From contig NZ_PGGN01000001.1 in assembly GCF_003010935.1 (NCBI RefSeq), positions 868,001 to 932,000 on the forward strand: a stretch of 64,000 nt of DNA. The letters are read 5' to 3'. Position numbers and translations under genes: made by a program. This DNA comes from Phyllobacterium endophyticum. Lineage in GTDB: Bacteria > Pseudomonadota > Alphaproteobacteria > Rhizobiales > Rhizobiaceae. How positions within the stretch are numbered: the first letter of the stretch is position 1; each line of letters opens with the position of its first letter. Positions 26,130-34,914 of this stretch are shown here, piece by piece. Below the pieces are notes generated by a model. It did not search any database. It saw only the letters and a program-made list of their open reading frames with translations, and had not been told where the DNA came from.

Positions 26130-27109
26130 CCGGCTTGGATGATCACCAAAACAGCGCGGGCGAAATCCGGGTCGACATTTGCGTCTGTACCTATCGCCGG
26201 GAGGAACTGAAGGCGACGCTGCTTTCGCTCGCGAAGCTGAGGCTACCGGAGAATTGCCGCGTCCGGGTCATCGTCGCCGACAATGATATCGAACCCAGCG
26301 CCAAAGCACGGGTTGCGCTCCTTGCGCCTGAACTGCCGTTTGAAGTGCGGTATATTCACAGTCCGTCAGCGAATATATCGCTTGCCCGCAATGCCTGCCT
26401 CGATGCAAGCACAGGCGACTACGTGGCGTTCATCGATGACGATGAGACCGCCTCGGAAGAATGGCTGGCACAATTGCTGACCAAGGCGCGCGACACGAAT
26501 GCCGATGCCGTACTCGGACCCGTTCAGGCAACTTATGCGAGCGATGCGCCGCAATGGATGAGCACAGGGGATTTCCACTCGACATTTCCCGTCTGGGTGC
26601 GAGATGAAATCCTGACCGGATATACGTGCAACGTGCTGTTGCGACGTTCGTCGGCGGCCTTGGGCAGCCGCCGGTTCAGCCTGGCGCTCGGAAAAACGGG
26701 CGGCGAAGACACGCAGTATTTCAGCGAGTTGCACGAGGCAGGCGGCAAGATCTCGTTCGCAGCGGACGCCTGGGTGTTTGAACCGGTCACGCCCGGCCGT
26801 GCAAACTTCAACTGGCTTTGCAAGCGGCGCTTCCGCATGGGCCAGACCCATGGGCGCATGCTCAGGAGCAGAACCGCAGGTGTCAAGCGCGGTACCCAGC
26901 TCTTGCTTGCAGGCGCCAAGGCGAAGTTCTGTATGGTTGTCGCGCTGTTGACCGCCTTTTCCGCAACCCGCCGCAACCGATGGTTCCTGCGCGGCATCAT
27001 GCATGCGGGCGCTGTCAGCGGGCTGATGGGTGTCAGGGAAATCGAGCAATATGGTCTGGGCCAGGACGCGATGATACCGGCGAGGAGCGATAAATCCCGT
27101 GCAGCCTGA
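26126..27109 (+). CDS. exoM: ExoM-like glucosyltransferase
   Basis: A 327-residue family 2 glycosyltransferase: VDICVCTYRREEL near 16-28 and the metal-binding DDDE at 104-107, with GGEDTQYFSELHEAGG as the likely catalytic loop. S. meliloti ExoM adds the fourth sugar. The true start is the ATG at 26126, overlapping the exoA stop (ATGA); a frame open back to 25715 merely runs inside exoA. Its end overlaps exoO by 11 nt, indicating coupled translation. Confidence 0.87.
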   Translation: MTGLDDHQNSAGEIRVDICVCTYRREELKATLLSLAKLRLPENCRVRVIVADNDIEPSAKARVALLAPELPFEVRYIHSPSANISLARNACLDASTGDYVAFIDDDETASEEWLAQLLTKARDTNADAVLGPVQATYASDAPQWMSTGDFHSTFPVWVRDEILTGYTCNVLLRRSSAALGSRRFSLALGKTGGEDTQYFSELHEAGGKISFAADAWVFEPVTPGRANFNWLCKRRFRMGQTHGRMLRSRTAGVKRGTQLLLAGAKAKFCMVVALLTAFSATRRNRWFLRGIMHAGAVSGLMGVREIEQYGLGQDAMIPARSDKSRAA

Positions 27110-28043
27110 TGTCACGTTCATCATTGCCGCCTACAACGCCGAAGGCACGATCTTGCGCGCCATCGAAAGCGCGCTTGCCCAGCGCGAGGTCGGTGTCGAG
27201 GTAATCGTGGCCGACGACAGGTCGACCGACAGCACCGCCGCTGTCGCTGCATCGATTGCCGACGATCGCGTGACTGTCGTGACGCTGGAGCGCAACAGCG
27301 GGCCCGGCGGCGCACGCAACGCCGCTCTTGCCCATGCGAAGGGCCGGTGGATCGCAGTGCTCGATTCGGATGACGCGGTGTTTCCGGATCGCCTTGCCTC
27401 GATGATAGCCCGCGCCGAAAAGGCCGGGGCGAATGCTGCCGTGGACAATATCGAGGTGATCGCGGATGGCAAGACGAGGGGCGAAACGATGTTTCCCGCG
27501 GATCATCTCGCGAAAATCGGGGAGATCACACTTGCGGACTTCATAGCGTCCAACCTCGTTTTCGAGTCTACATTCAACTATGGCTACATGAAGCCGATCT
27601 TTGAGCGCCGGTTCATCGAGGAGAATTCTTTGCAGTATGACGAAACGCTTCGTATCGGCGAGGACTATATATTTCTCGCATCGATCCTGGCTAGCGGCGG
27701 GAAGTGCGTCGTAGAGCCCTCGGTGGGCTACGCCTATCACGTAAGGTCGGGCTCGATCTCGCGTGTTCTTGAACTGCACCACGTCGTCTCCATGCTAGAT
27801 GCAGACAGGAAATTTACCGGAAAATTCGAACTCGACGCCGGGGCCAGAGCGGCGCAGGCTCGAAGGACACGTAGCCTTGAGCAGGCAAAATCGTTCCTCT
27901 CGCTCGTCGGGCACATCAAACGACGATCGATCGGAGGGATAGTCAGAGTTGCCCTGAGCGACCCTGTAGCCCTGCGCCATCTTTCGATGCCTATCGCAAT
28001 AAGGCTAAGGCGGTTATTGCCGGCATTGCAGAGACCGGGTTGA
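27099..28043 (+). CDS. exoO: ExoO-like glucosyltransferase
   Basis: A 314-residue family 2 enzyme with DDRSTD (39-44), DSDD (89-92) and RIGEDYIFLASIL in the acceptor region. ExoO adds the fifth sugar in S. meliloti. It starts at GTG 27099 inside the end of exoM, and no better start reads into MQPDVTFIIAAYNAEG. It closely resembles the ExoU-like protein at 10909, so the two steps could be exchanged. Confidence 0.83.
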   Translation: MQPDVTFIIAAYNAEGTILRAIESALAQREVGVEVIVADDRSTDSTAAVAASIADDRVTVVTLERNSGPGGARNAALAHAKGRWIAVLDSDDAVFPDRLASMIARAEKAGANAAVDNIEVIADGKTRGETMFPADHLAKIGEITLADFIASNLVFESTFNYGYMKPIFERRFIEENSLQYDETLRIGEDYIFLASILASGGKCVVEPSVGYAYHVRSGSISRVLELHHVVSMLDADRKFTGKFELDAGARAAQARRTRSLEQAKSFLSLVGHIKRRSIGGIVRVALSDPVALRHLSMPIAIRLRRLLPALQRPG

Positions 28044-28124
28044 TTGAAGGCCCGGTACTATTTCGACCACATGGTGAGTTTACGACATAATAATCGTACT
28101 GAGTAGAAAAAGACTGGCGGTAAA

Positions 28125-30449
28125 ATGCATCAGGGTAATCGGCTTCTAAATGTGAGACTGGCGGCAAACCCCGAAGGGGCGGAAAACGCAGATAATTTCA
28201 TCGACATCGAGCGCTTGATGGCCATTGCCCGGCGGCAGGCGAGAACGGTTATCCTGACTGCGAGCGTGGGTCTCCTCCTGGGCCTGGTCTATATCATTGT
28301 CGCCACACCAAGTTACACGGCCGCGACAAGCATTTTGCTCGACGACAATCTTGGTAAATTCGCTGACGAAGTTTCCCCGGCTCCTGCCAACATGCAGACC
28401 GACACGACAATCCTCAGCCAGATCGCCATTCTGAAATCCTCCGAGCTAGCCGACAAGGTAGTGGCCAGGGAAAAGCTCGAAGAAGACGACATATTCATGA
28501 ACCCGCCGCGGTCGATCCTTTCGAAGGTCATATCGACGATGCGCGGCATTGTCGGGCTTTTTTCCAGCAGTAAACCGGCGAGCACCGGCGAGTCGGCAGC
28601 TGACCTCAAGCGCGACTATGCCTCGGCGTTGCTGCAATCGGGTCTCGATGTGCAGCGGCAGGGACGCAGTTTCGTCATTGACCTGGCCTTCACATCCAAC
28701 GACGCGGAACTTGCGGGAAGAATCGCCAAGGCCTATGCCGACGTTTACCTTTCCGATCAGCTCGACGCGAATTTCGATGCGACGCAAAGGGCGACCGTGT
28801 GGCTTCAGGGCCGCTTGAATGAACTGAAGGAAAGTTCCCAGGCCGCGGCACTCGAAGTCGAGCGCTACCGGGCTGCCAATGGTCTTACCGCAGCAAAGGG
28901 CGCGCTGGTCTCCGAACAGCAGCTGTCGGACATCAACAGCCAGTTGATCTTGGCGCAGGCCGACACCGCACGCGCCCGAGCGCTCTATAATCAGTATCAA
29001 TCAATATTGGCTTCGGGCCCCGAGGGCGCCGTCAATAATGCGGCCGTCGTGTCGGACCAGAACGGGACGTCGGTGATAGGAACCCTGAGGGCTCGCTACC
29101 TGACGATCACCAAACGTGAGCAGGAGATCGTCAGCCGCTTTGGGCAGGATCATCCGCAGGCGGTCAGTCTGCGCACGGAGGAACAAGATGTTGCGCGTCA
29201 GATATTCCAGGAACTGAAGCAGATAACGGAAAGCTACCGCAACCAGTACGAGGCGGCGCAGTCGCGAGAAACATCCTTGCGTGAAGGCCTGAACAACGCC
29301 ACGGGGAAAACATCCAGCGCCAACGAAGCTCTGGTCCATCTGAGGGATCTCGAGCAGAACGCGCAGGCCCTGAGCAATCTCTACCAGACCTACCTTGGCC
29401 GTTATCAGGAGGCTTCGCAGCAACAGTCGTTCCCGATCGCCAAGGCGCGGGTGATTTCCGTTGCCTCGACGCCGACAGACCCATCGAGCCCGAAGAAGAA
29501 ACTGGCCCTTGCAGCCTCCCTGCTGCTCGGTCTGTTTGCCGGTGCAGGCCTTGGCGCCTGGCGTGAGTATCGCGAGCGCTTCTTCCGTGTCGGTGAAGAT
29601 GTCCGGTCACTTCTCGGCGTCAAGTTCCTCGGCTATGTGCCGACACTCGAGGGCATTTCAGAAGCCAGGAAGGCGCCCGTCCCCCTGGAGGGCCAGGCTT
29701 CGCCCGCCCGGACAAACATCATCCGCTTGGCTGTCGATAACCCCTCGTCGCTGTTTGCCGAGACATTGCGCAACGTCAACATAGCGGCCGACGTCGTGCT
29801 GCAGGGCAAGCAGAGCAAGGTAATCGGCGTCGTCTCCGTCTTGCCGGACGAAGGCAAAACCACGATCGCTGCCAACTTCGCCGGACTTCTTGCCGCCAAG
29901 GGCTCCAAGACGCTGCTGATCGATGGCGATCTGCGCAATCCCGGCCTGTCACGCGCCCTGTCGCTTTCGACGCAGCGAGGGCTTGTGAAGGCCATCATGG
30001 ACGATCAGCCATGGCAAAATTCGGTCAAGGTCGAGAACAAGACCAAGCTTGCGATCATCCCGACAGTTCTGCACCGCAACCTGCGCCACACGAGCGAGAT
30101 ACTCTCCAGTCCGGGCATGAAGAAACTCCTGGACGAGGCACGCAACGTTTTCGACTATATCGTCATCGATCTCCCGCCCCTGGGGCCGGTCGTCGATGCA
30201 AAAGCCTTTGCGCCGCTGGCCGACGGCTTTGTGATGGTGGCTGAGTGGGGCGTTACGCCGCGCGCACTGGTCAAATCCATACTGCAATCGGAAACAGAGA
30301 TCGCGCCAAAGGTCCTCGGACTGGTCCTTAACAAGGTCGATATGAAGCGATTGGCGAAATACAGCTCCTATGGCAGCTCGGAGCACTTCATGGAACGGTA
30401 TTCGAACTACTATATCGACCATTCGCCAAAGGCGCCGCCCAAGGCCTAG
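28125..30449 (+). CDS. exoP: ExoP, EPS chain-length regulator and tyrosine autokinase
   Basis: A 774-residue inner-membrane polysaccharide co-polymerase. Domains in order: Wzz segment with a first membrane helix (about 45-65), long periplasmic coiled coil (about 210-440), a Pro-rich stretch and second helix (STPTDPSSPKKKLALAASLL, about 447-475), then a cytoplasmic BY-kinase. The kinase shows Walker A DEGKTT (about 574), Walker A' LLIDGDLRNPG and a C-terminal Tyr cluster in the last 30 residues. It controls polymer length with ExoQ and the export pore. It follows exoO by about 80 bp and ends 21 bp before a convergent phosphatase gene. Confidence 0.93.
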   Translation: MHQGNRLLNVRLAANPEGAENADNFIDIERLMAIARRQARTVILTASVGLLLGLVYIIVATPSYTAATSILLDDNLGKFADEVSPAPANMQTDTTILSQIAILKSSELADKVVAREKLEEDDIFMNPPRSILSKVISTMRGIVGLFSSSKPASTGESAADLKRDYASALLQSGLDVQRQGRSFVIDLAFTSNDAELAGRIAKAYADVYLSDQLDANFDATQRATVWLQGRLNELKESSQAAALEVERYRAANGLTAAKGALVSEQQLSDINSQLILAQADTARARALYNQYQSILASGPEGAVNNAAVVSDQNGTSVIGTLRARYLTITKREQEIVSRFGQDHPQAVSLRTEEQDVARQIFQELKQITESYRNQYEAAQSRETSLREGLNNATGKTSSANEALVHLRDLEQNAQALSNLYQTYLGRYQEASQQQSFPIAKARVISVASTPTDPSSPKKKLALAASLLLGLFAGAGLGAWREYRERFFRVGEDVRSLLGVKFLGYVPTLEGISEARKAPVPLEGQASPARTNIIRLAVDNPSSLFAETLRNVNIAADVVLQGKQSKVIGVVSVLPDEGKTTIAANFAGLLAAKGSKTLLIDGDLRNPGLSRALSLSTQRGLVKAIMDDQPWQNSVKVENKTKLAIIPTVLHRNLRHTSEILSSPGMKKLLDEARNVFDYIVIDLPPLGPVVDAKAFAPLADGFVMVAEWGVTPRALVKSILQSETEIAPKVLGLVLNKVDMKRLAKYSSYGSSEHFMERYSNYYIDHSPKAPPKA

Positions 30450-30470
30450 CGTCCCTTGAGCTGAAACGTC

Positions 30471-31292
30471 CTAGGTGCTCAGCACCCGGCCCTTCTTGTT
30501 CCAGAGGCGTAGCGCGCTCAACTTTCCCGTGTGAAACGCGCCGGTGTCGATATTGAACCGGCGTCCCTCCTGGCGGGGGTTTTCGATGGGCGTATGACCA
30601 TGGACGACCCATTGCCGGAGCAGATGGGCGTTGTCGTAGAACTCGCTGCGGATGGACACGAGATCCTCATCGCTCTGTTGCTTGAGCGGAACCGAAGGCC
30701 TTATTCCGGCGTGGACAAACAGGAAATTTCCCGCATCGGCCAGGATTGGCAGCGAACGGAGAAATTGCCTGTGCCGCTGCGGAATTGACGAGCGGATCGT
30801 GTCGTCAAGCATCTGCTGCGAGTTGTGGACCATTCTCAAACGTTCCAGGTCGATCCCATACGACAGCAGTGTCGGGTTTGCGCCCATGTACCACCATTCC
30901 GAAAGGGACAGTCGCTTTTCGAGGTAGTCGAGCATGGCCATGTCATGATTGCCGGTCAGGCAGATGCGCTGGAATCCGGCGGGCGGGCGATGAATCAGAT
31001 GATCGATGACCTGAGCCGAAGACGGCCCCCTGTCGATATAGTCGCCCAGCATGATGATGAGCTTTGCTCCGGGCAGCGCGGCCGCATCCTCGGCGATCAT
31101 GCCTTCCAGCGTCAGCAACTGGTCGTAGCAGCCATGGACGTCGCCGATGACGTAGACGGCTGACTGCGCGATATCGATCGATAGACGGCGCCTTGCGACC
31201 CGCGGGACAGGTCTGTCGGATCGCAAGAAGCCAAGAAGACTCTTCAAGGGTGGTTCTCCGCTCTTGGCGACTGGATTTACCCGTCTAAGCAA
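30471..31292 (-). CDS. PP2A-type serine/threonine phosphatase
   Basis: A 273-residue metallophosphoesterase with the full signature GDVHG (50-54), GDYIDRG (83-89), GNHD (114-117) and late His residues in VHAG and VHGHTP. No signal peptide, so cytoplasmic. It is convergent with exoP, the cluster's tyrosine kinase. Classical Wzc partners are low-molecular-weight tyrosine phosphatases, so a role on ExoP is only a suggestion. TATGGTGC, half of the EPS palindrome, occurs at 31303-31310 just before its start. Confidence 0.88.
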   Translation of the reverse strand: MLRRVNPVAKSGEPPLKSLLGFLRSDRPVPRVARRRLSIDIAQSAVYVIGDVHGCYDQLLTLEGMIAEDAAALPGAKLIIMLGDYIDRGPSSAQVIDHLIHRPPAGFQRICLTGNHDMAMLDYLEKRLSLSEWWYMGANPTLLSYGIDLERLRMVHNSQQMLDDTIRSSIPQRHRQFLRSLPILADAGNFLFVHAGIRPSVPLKQQSDEDLVSIRSEFYDNAHLLRQWVVHGHTPIENPRQEGRRFNIDTGAFHTGKLSALRLWNKKGRVLST

Positions 31293-31353
31293 GTTTCCAA
31301 ATATGGTGCTTTAAAACAAAGGCTTATAGCTAATAAACACCCCCGAATGCAAT

Positions 31354-31499
31354 CTCGCCGCTAGAGCAAATTTTGTTTATTCAGAGCCGTTCTGCCGGAG
31401 GGTAAACATCGGCCTGGCCACCTTCCGCGTGGATTGTCTCGCCATCCGCGAAACAGAACTGGCCCCGAATAGACAAAACTTGCTCTAGGGTGCGGCGAG
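31354..31499. repeat. 146-bp imperfect inverted-repeat element
   Basis: Left arm 31354-31398 and right arm 31455-31499 are inverted copies. Both share CTCGCCG at the outer ends, then CTAGAGCAA, TTTTGT and TATTC with about 20 of 22 matches, then a weaker GCC/TTCTG part; the centre is about 56 bp. No open frame. It could be a MITE-like or palindromic intergenic repeat, or a long RNA hairpin 52 bp after the acyltransferase stop. Confidence 0.6.
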
Positions 31500-31551
31500 A
31501 TGGCATGCGTAACCGCGAGGTGGTCACGGAGGTTTTGCCGGACAGTGCAGA

Positions 31552-33594
31552 CTATTGCAGCTGGAAAGCCGCACGCTTCTCGGGGTTTTTGTCACTGATC
31601 GGTTGGACCTTCACGCCGCCGGCAATCGACTGCTTGAAGATTGCGCGCTCGAGAGGCGCAGCGAGCGACTCGGCATAGGGGGTTGCGATGTGGTGACGAT
31701 CGCGGAAGGTCAGTTTGCCGTCGATCATGGCGTGACAACGCGTGTCGCTACAGAAGAAATTGGTCATGTCCACATAGCGGGCGTTCTTGATGCCTGAGAT
31801 GATTCCTTCTTCGATTCGAGCATCATTGTCATCGGCGGCAGCCGCCCGCGGCGTATCACAGACCGACGGGTCTCTTTTCTGCCAGAGCGCCCGTGCAACG
31901 CATTTGTCGAGATAGGATGTGTGTGTGGGAACGTCCCTGATGAAGACCACATTGATCCCGGCATTGCCAAGCGTTTCGACTGTCGATTTCAATCCTTGGG
32001 CCCATTGCTGTTTCCGCGCCGCAAACTCCGACGGATCGCCGATTTCATTGGGTAGATTGCTTATAGCGAGTTGCGAGATGATGACCGTGCGCGGCTTCAT
32101 CGCGAGGATCTCCTTGAGTGCAAGCTCCCTCCAGTCGTTGCATTCGGTATATTCCCGCCGCAGCTTCGAATCCCTTGTCGTGATTCGCGTCGCCCGGCAT
32201 GACGATTTGAGGTAGGTAACCAGACGCAGATTGTCCTTCTCCGCTATGTCGACGAGAGGTGTCGACCAATGATCCGCATGGGAATCGCCGAACAGCACGA
32301 CTGTTTCGCTTGAAGACTGCGCGCCGAACACGCAAGGTTTCGGCTTCACCGTTTCAAGATCGAGCACGCAACTCTTATCCTTGGCGCGGACCGCAGACGG
32401 GCGTTCAGCGGTTTCCAGGATCGCCTGCTGCTGTGGCGTAAGGTTGTGTTTGGCCAATGTGGCACTCGCATAGGCGACCGTGACGCCGGTCACTGTGAGC
32501 AGTCCTGCAAAGACGAGAGAGCGGCGCGTTCCTGCGACCAGCCACTTGTTCTGCCGTATGGGGTTCTCGACAAAATGGTAGCTGAAGAGCGACAGGGCGA
32601 ATGTCAGCACCAGAAGCAGCACGCGATGTATGAGCGTAAGGTCCGGGATCAGCATGGTTCCATAAACGATGACGGGCCAGTGCCACAGGTAGAGCGAATA
32701 GGATAGTTTACCGGTCAGCTGCATCGGCGCAAGCGCAAGAATGCGCCTCGGTCCGAGAAGGCTTTCGTGTACGCCGCTGAGGAGCACCATGACGGTCCCT
32801 GCTGCAGGTATCAGCGCTATGAACCCGGGAAAAGCAGATTCCTCCGATACGCTCAGATAGGCTGCAATGATCATGACCAGTCCGAGCCAGCCCATGGCAG
32901 GCGAATAGGAAAAGCGCCGGGACCAGTTGTTCAGAACCGCCATTGACGCAAGGCCGCCCAAGGCAAATTCCCATGCCCGGAGGGGCGAAAAATAAAACGC
33001 CCAGGGTTGCGAAACGGTTGTCAGCCATGCGCAGAGGGCAAAAGATATCACGGCAACGCCGATCATCAGCAAGAGGACGCCGTGCTTTCCGGGGCGCATT
33101 CGCGCAAACAGCAGGAGAAGTGCGGGCCAAGCCAGATAGAACTGTTCCTCGACCGATAGCGACCAGAAGTGAATGAATGGATTATTGGAAGCATCGACAG
33201 CGAAATAGTCGAGCGACCAGCGGATCAGCCACAGGTTGATGATGTATGTCGAGGCAAACAGCGCTCCCTTCGAATAGAGCTGCTGTTCGGAGGGCGCCAA
33301 TATGAAATACCCGGCGACCAGCGTGACCAGAATGACAAAAAGTGATGCAGGAAGCAGACGTCGGGCACGGCGGGCATAGAACGTCCAGAGATTGACCGTG
33401 CCGTGCCTGGCTATTTCCTGTTGCAGATGCCTGGTGATGAGGTAGCCGGATATGACGAAGAAGATATCCACGCCGACGAAGCCGCCAGGAAGTTGGGTAA
33501 GACCGAAATGGAAGGCGACCACTCCAGACACTGCCAGGGCACGTAGCCCCTCGATATCGGGGCGAAATGAATTTGATGTGGTGACGGCGCTCAT
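31552..33594 (-). CDS. AT3-SGNH fused O-acyltransferase (second copy)
   Basis: A 680-residue membrane acyltransferase with the same layout as the gene at 2355-4427. The N-terminal AT3 domain holds FRPDIEGLRALAVSGVVAFH and SLSVEEQFYLAWPALL; the periplasmic SGNH domain holds GDSHADHW and the late DRHHI. Members acylate surface glycans. Its position in the EPS cluster and the EPS palindrome upstream make it the likelier decorating enzyme. MSAVTTSNSFRPDIEG at 33594 is the preferred start; the frame extends to 33684 with a polar tail. Confidence 0.86.
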   Translation of the reverse strand: MSAVTTSNSFRPDIEGLRALAVSGVVAFHFGLTQLPGGFVGVDIFFVISGYLITRHLQQEIARHGTVNLWTFYARRARRLLPASLFVILVTLVAGYFILAPSEQQLYSKGALFASTYIINLWLIRWSLDYFAVDASNNPFIHFWSLSVEEQFYLAWPALLLLFARMRPGKHGVLLLMIGVAVISFALCAWLTTVSQPWAFYFSPLRAWEFALGGLASMAVLNNWSRRFSYSPAMGWLGLVMIIAAYLSVSEESAFPGFIALIPAAGTVMVLLSGVHESLLGPRRILALAPMQLTGKLSYSLYLWHWPVIVYGTMLIPDLTLIHRVLLLVLTFALSLFSYHFVENPIRQNKWLVAGTRRSLVFAGLLTVTGVTVAYASATLAKHNLTPQQQAILETAERPSAVRAKDKSCVLDLETVKPKPCVFGAQSSSETVVLFGDSHADHWSTPLVDIAEKDNLRLVTYLKSSCRATRITTRDSKLRREYTECNDWRELALKEILAMKPRTVIISQLAISNLPNEIGDPSEFAARKQQWAQGLKSTVETLGNAGINVVFIRDVPTHTSYLDKCVARALWQKRDPSVCDTPRAAAADDNDARIEEGIISGIKNARYVDMTNFFCSDTRCHAMIDGKLTFRDRHHIATPYAESLAAPLERAIFKQSIAGGVKVQPISDKNPEKRAAFQLQ

Positions 33595-33674
33595 AGGCTG
33601 GTCAAACTCCCAGTCTCGGAAATCTCCTGCCGGGGCAGCATAAGTGAAATTTGACGCGTTGCAACAAAAGTTTG

Positions 33675-33686
33675 TGCGGCGCAATA
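33675..33686 (+). promoter_or_regulatory. EPS palindrome site 7 (before the AT3-SGNH gene)
   Basis: TGCGGCGCAATA; core TGC-GGC-GCA at 33675-33683, about 80 bp before the acyltransferase start at 33594. It differs at one position from the consensus tail. GTTGCAACA occurs at 33658-33666. Confidence 0.4.
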
Positions 33687-33710
33687 TGCTGTCCGGCTGG
33701 AAAAGGAAGG

Positions 33711-34442
33711 TCAGGCGGTGGTGCCCGTCCGGCGAAGTATGACGTTTTCCCCATCTTCAAAGGTGAAATCATGGCGCATGCGCAGGAATTCGTCGGTTGC
33801 GGTGCGGCATCCGCCATAGTCATGATAGTCGTCGATCAGCACAACGCCATTCGGGCTAAGCCTGTCAGCGACCTTGTTGAGGCAGTACATGACCGGATCG
33901 TACCAGTCGCAATCGATGTGGGCGAACGCTACCTGTTCCATCTTGGCCTTTGGCACCGTGTTTTCGAACAGGCCTTTGTGCAAACCAACGGTGGAATTGT
34001 CGATATTGAGGCCATATTTCGCAAACGAGCGGCAGACATCGTCGTAAAGATTGTCGCGATACCCGTAATATTCGTCGCCGCCAAGGCCCGACGATTTTCC
34101 ACTCGCGATTTTCTGATAGCGGTCCTTCGATTTCACGTCGTCCTTTTCCGAAGTCGGGGGAGGGATCATGCTGAAGACGTCGAAACCATGGAAGCATCGC
34201 CCCTGGCTCGTTGCGGTCGTGGCGAGGACAATCGCGCTTCCGCCCAGTGCAACGCCGAACTCGGCGACGTCACCCGCCACCTGCCGCCTCTTGATTTCAT
34301 CCAGTGCGGCTTCGAGCCGCCTCAACTTGCGCGGGGAGAGATAGGTGAGCCTATCGCGCCGAACCGACCGTGCCGTCGTACTCAGGCGGGACTCGTCAAT
34401 CATGCGGCGGGCACGCCTGACGATAGCATGCATCGTAGCCAT
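33711..34442 (-). CDS. TylF/MycF-type SAM-dependent O-methyltransferase
   Basis: A 243-residue class I methyltransferase of the macrocin O-methyltransferase family. The SAM site is DVAEFGVALGGSAIVL (about 58-73); the metal-binding acidic pair lies in HIDCDWYDP (about 174-182) and VLIDDYHDYG (about 200-209), typical of TylF/MycF sugar methyltransferases. It may O-methylate a sugar or sugar nucleotide. It sits at the edge of the EPS cluster, upstream of the acyltransferase on the same strand. Confidence 0.82.
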   Translation of the reverse strand: MATMHAIVRRARRMIDESRLSTTARSVRRDRLTYLSPRKLRRLEAALDEIKRRQVAGDVAEFGVALGGSAIVLATTATSQGRCFHGFDVFSMIPPPTSEKDDVKSKDRYQKIASGKSSGLGGDEYYGYRDNLYDDVCRSFAKYGLNIDNSTVGLHKGLFENTVPKAKMEQVAFAHIDCDWYDPVMYCLNKVADRLSPNGVVLIDDYHDYGGCRTATDEFLRMRHDFTFEDGENVILRRTGTTA

Positions 34443-34581
34443 TACGTTCTCCTTCGGGTGTGCCCCTTCTTCGAATCGTCTGTGCCGTTATGCAACCCGT
34501 GCAGTTGAAGCAACAGGTTGTGGTCATAGCATGGCAGGACGGAGAACTTGTCAGCGGGGAGGTCGATTCGCCCGCTAGGGG

Positions 34582-34914
34582 CTATTCGGAGGCCGAGCCG
34601 AAGGTAATAAGAATAACGGCAAGGATGGCCAATGCCATTCCGAAGGACTGGGTGATCGTCAGCTTCTCGCCGAAATAGACCAGCGCAATCACGTTGACCG
34701 CGATGAGCTGGATGACGGCTGAAAGGCTGAAGGCCGAAGACATTCCGACCTCGCGAACGAGCCGCAACATGATCAGATTGCCGGCCGAATACAAGACAAT
34801 CGTCAGCACAAGCTTCAAGGTGCCTGGAGCGAGCGCCCAGTATTTCGCGCAGGTTGCGGCAAGCAAAAAAATGACGGTTGAAAGCGCGAGTTGGATGGAG
34901 GCGGCGAGCGTCAC
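34582..34914 (-). CDS. small four-helix EamA/DMT-like membrane protein
   Basis: A 110-residue protein with four hydrophobic helices, resembling half-size DMT or ArnE/SMR-type transporters (GEKLTITQSFGMALAILAVIL at the C-terminus matches the DMT repeat). The start is the GTG at 34914, which has AGGAG 7 nt upstream; the frame opens at 34938. It is 140 bp from the methyltransferase gene on the same strand. Substrate unknown; flipping of a lipid-linked sugar and drug efflux are both possible. Confidence 0.7.
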   Translation of the reverse strand: MTLAASIQLALSTVIFLLAATCAKYWALAPGTLKLVLTIVLYSAGNLIMLRLVREVGMSSAFSLSAVIQLIAVNVIALVYFGEKLTITQSFGMALAILAVILITFGSASE

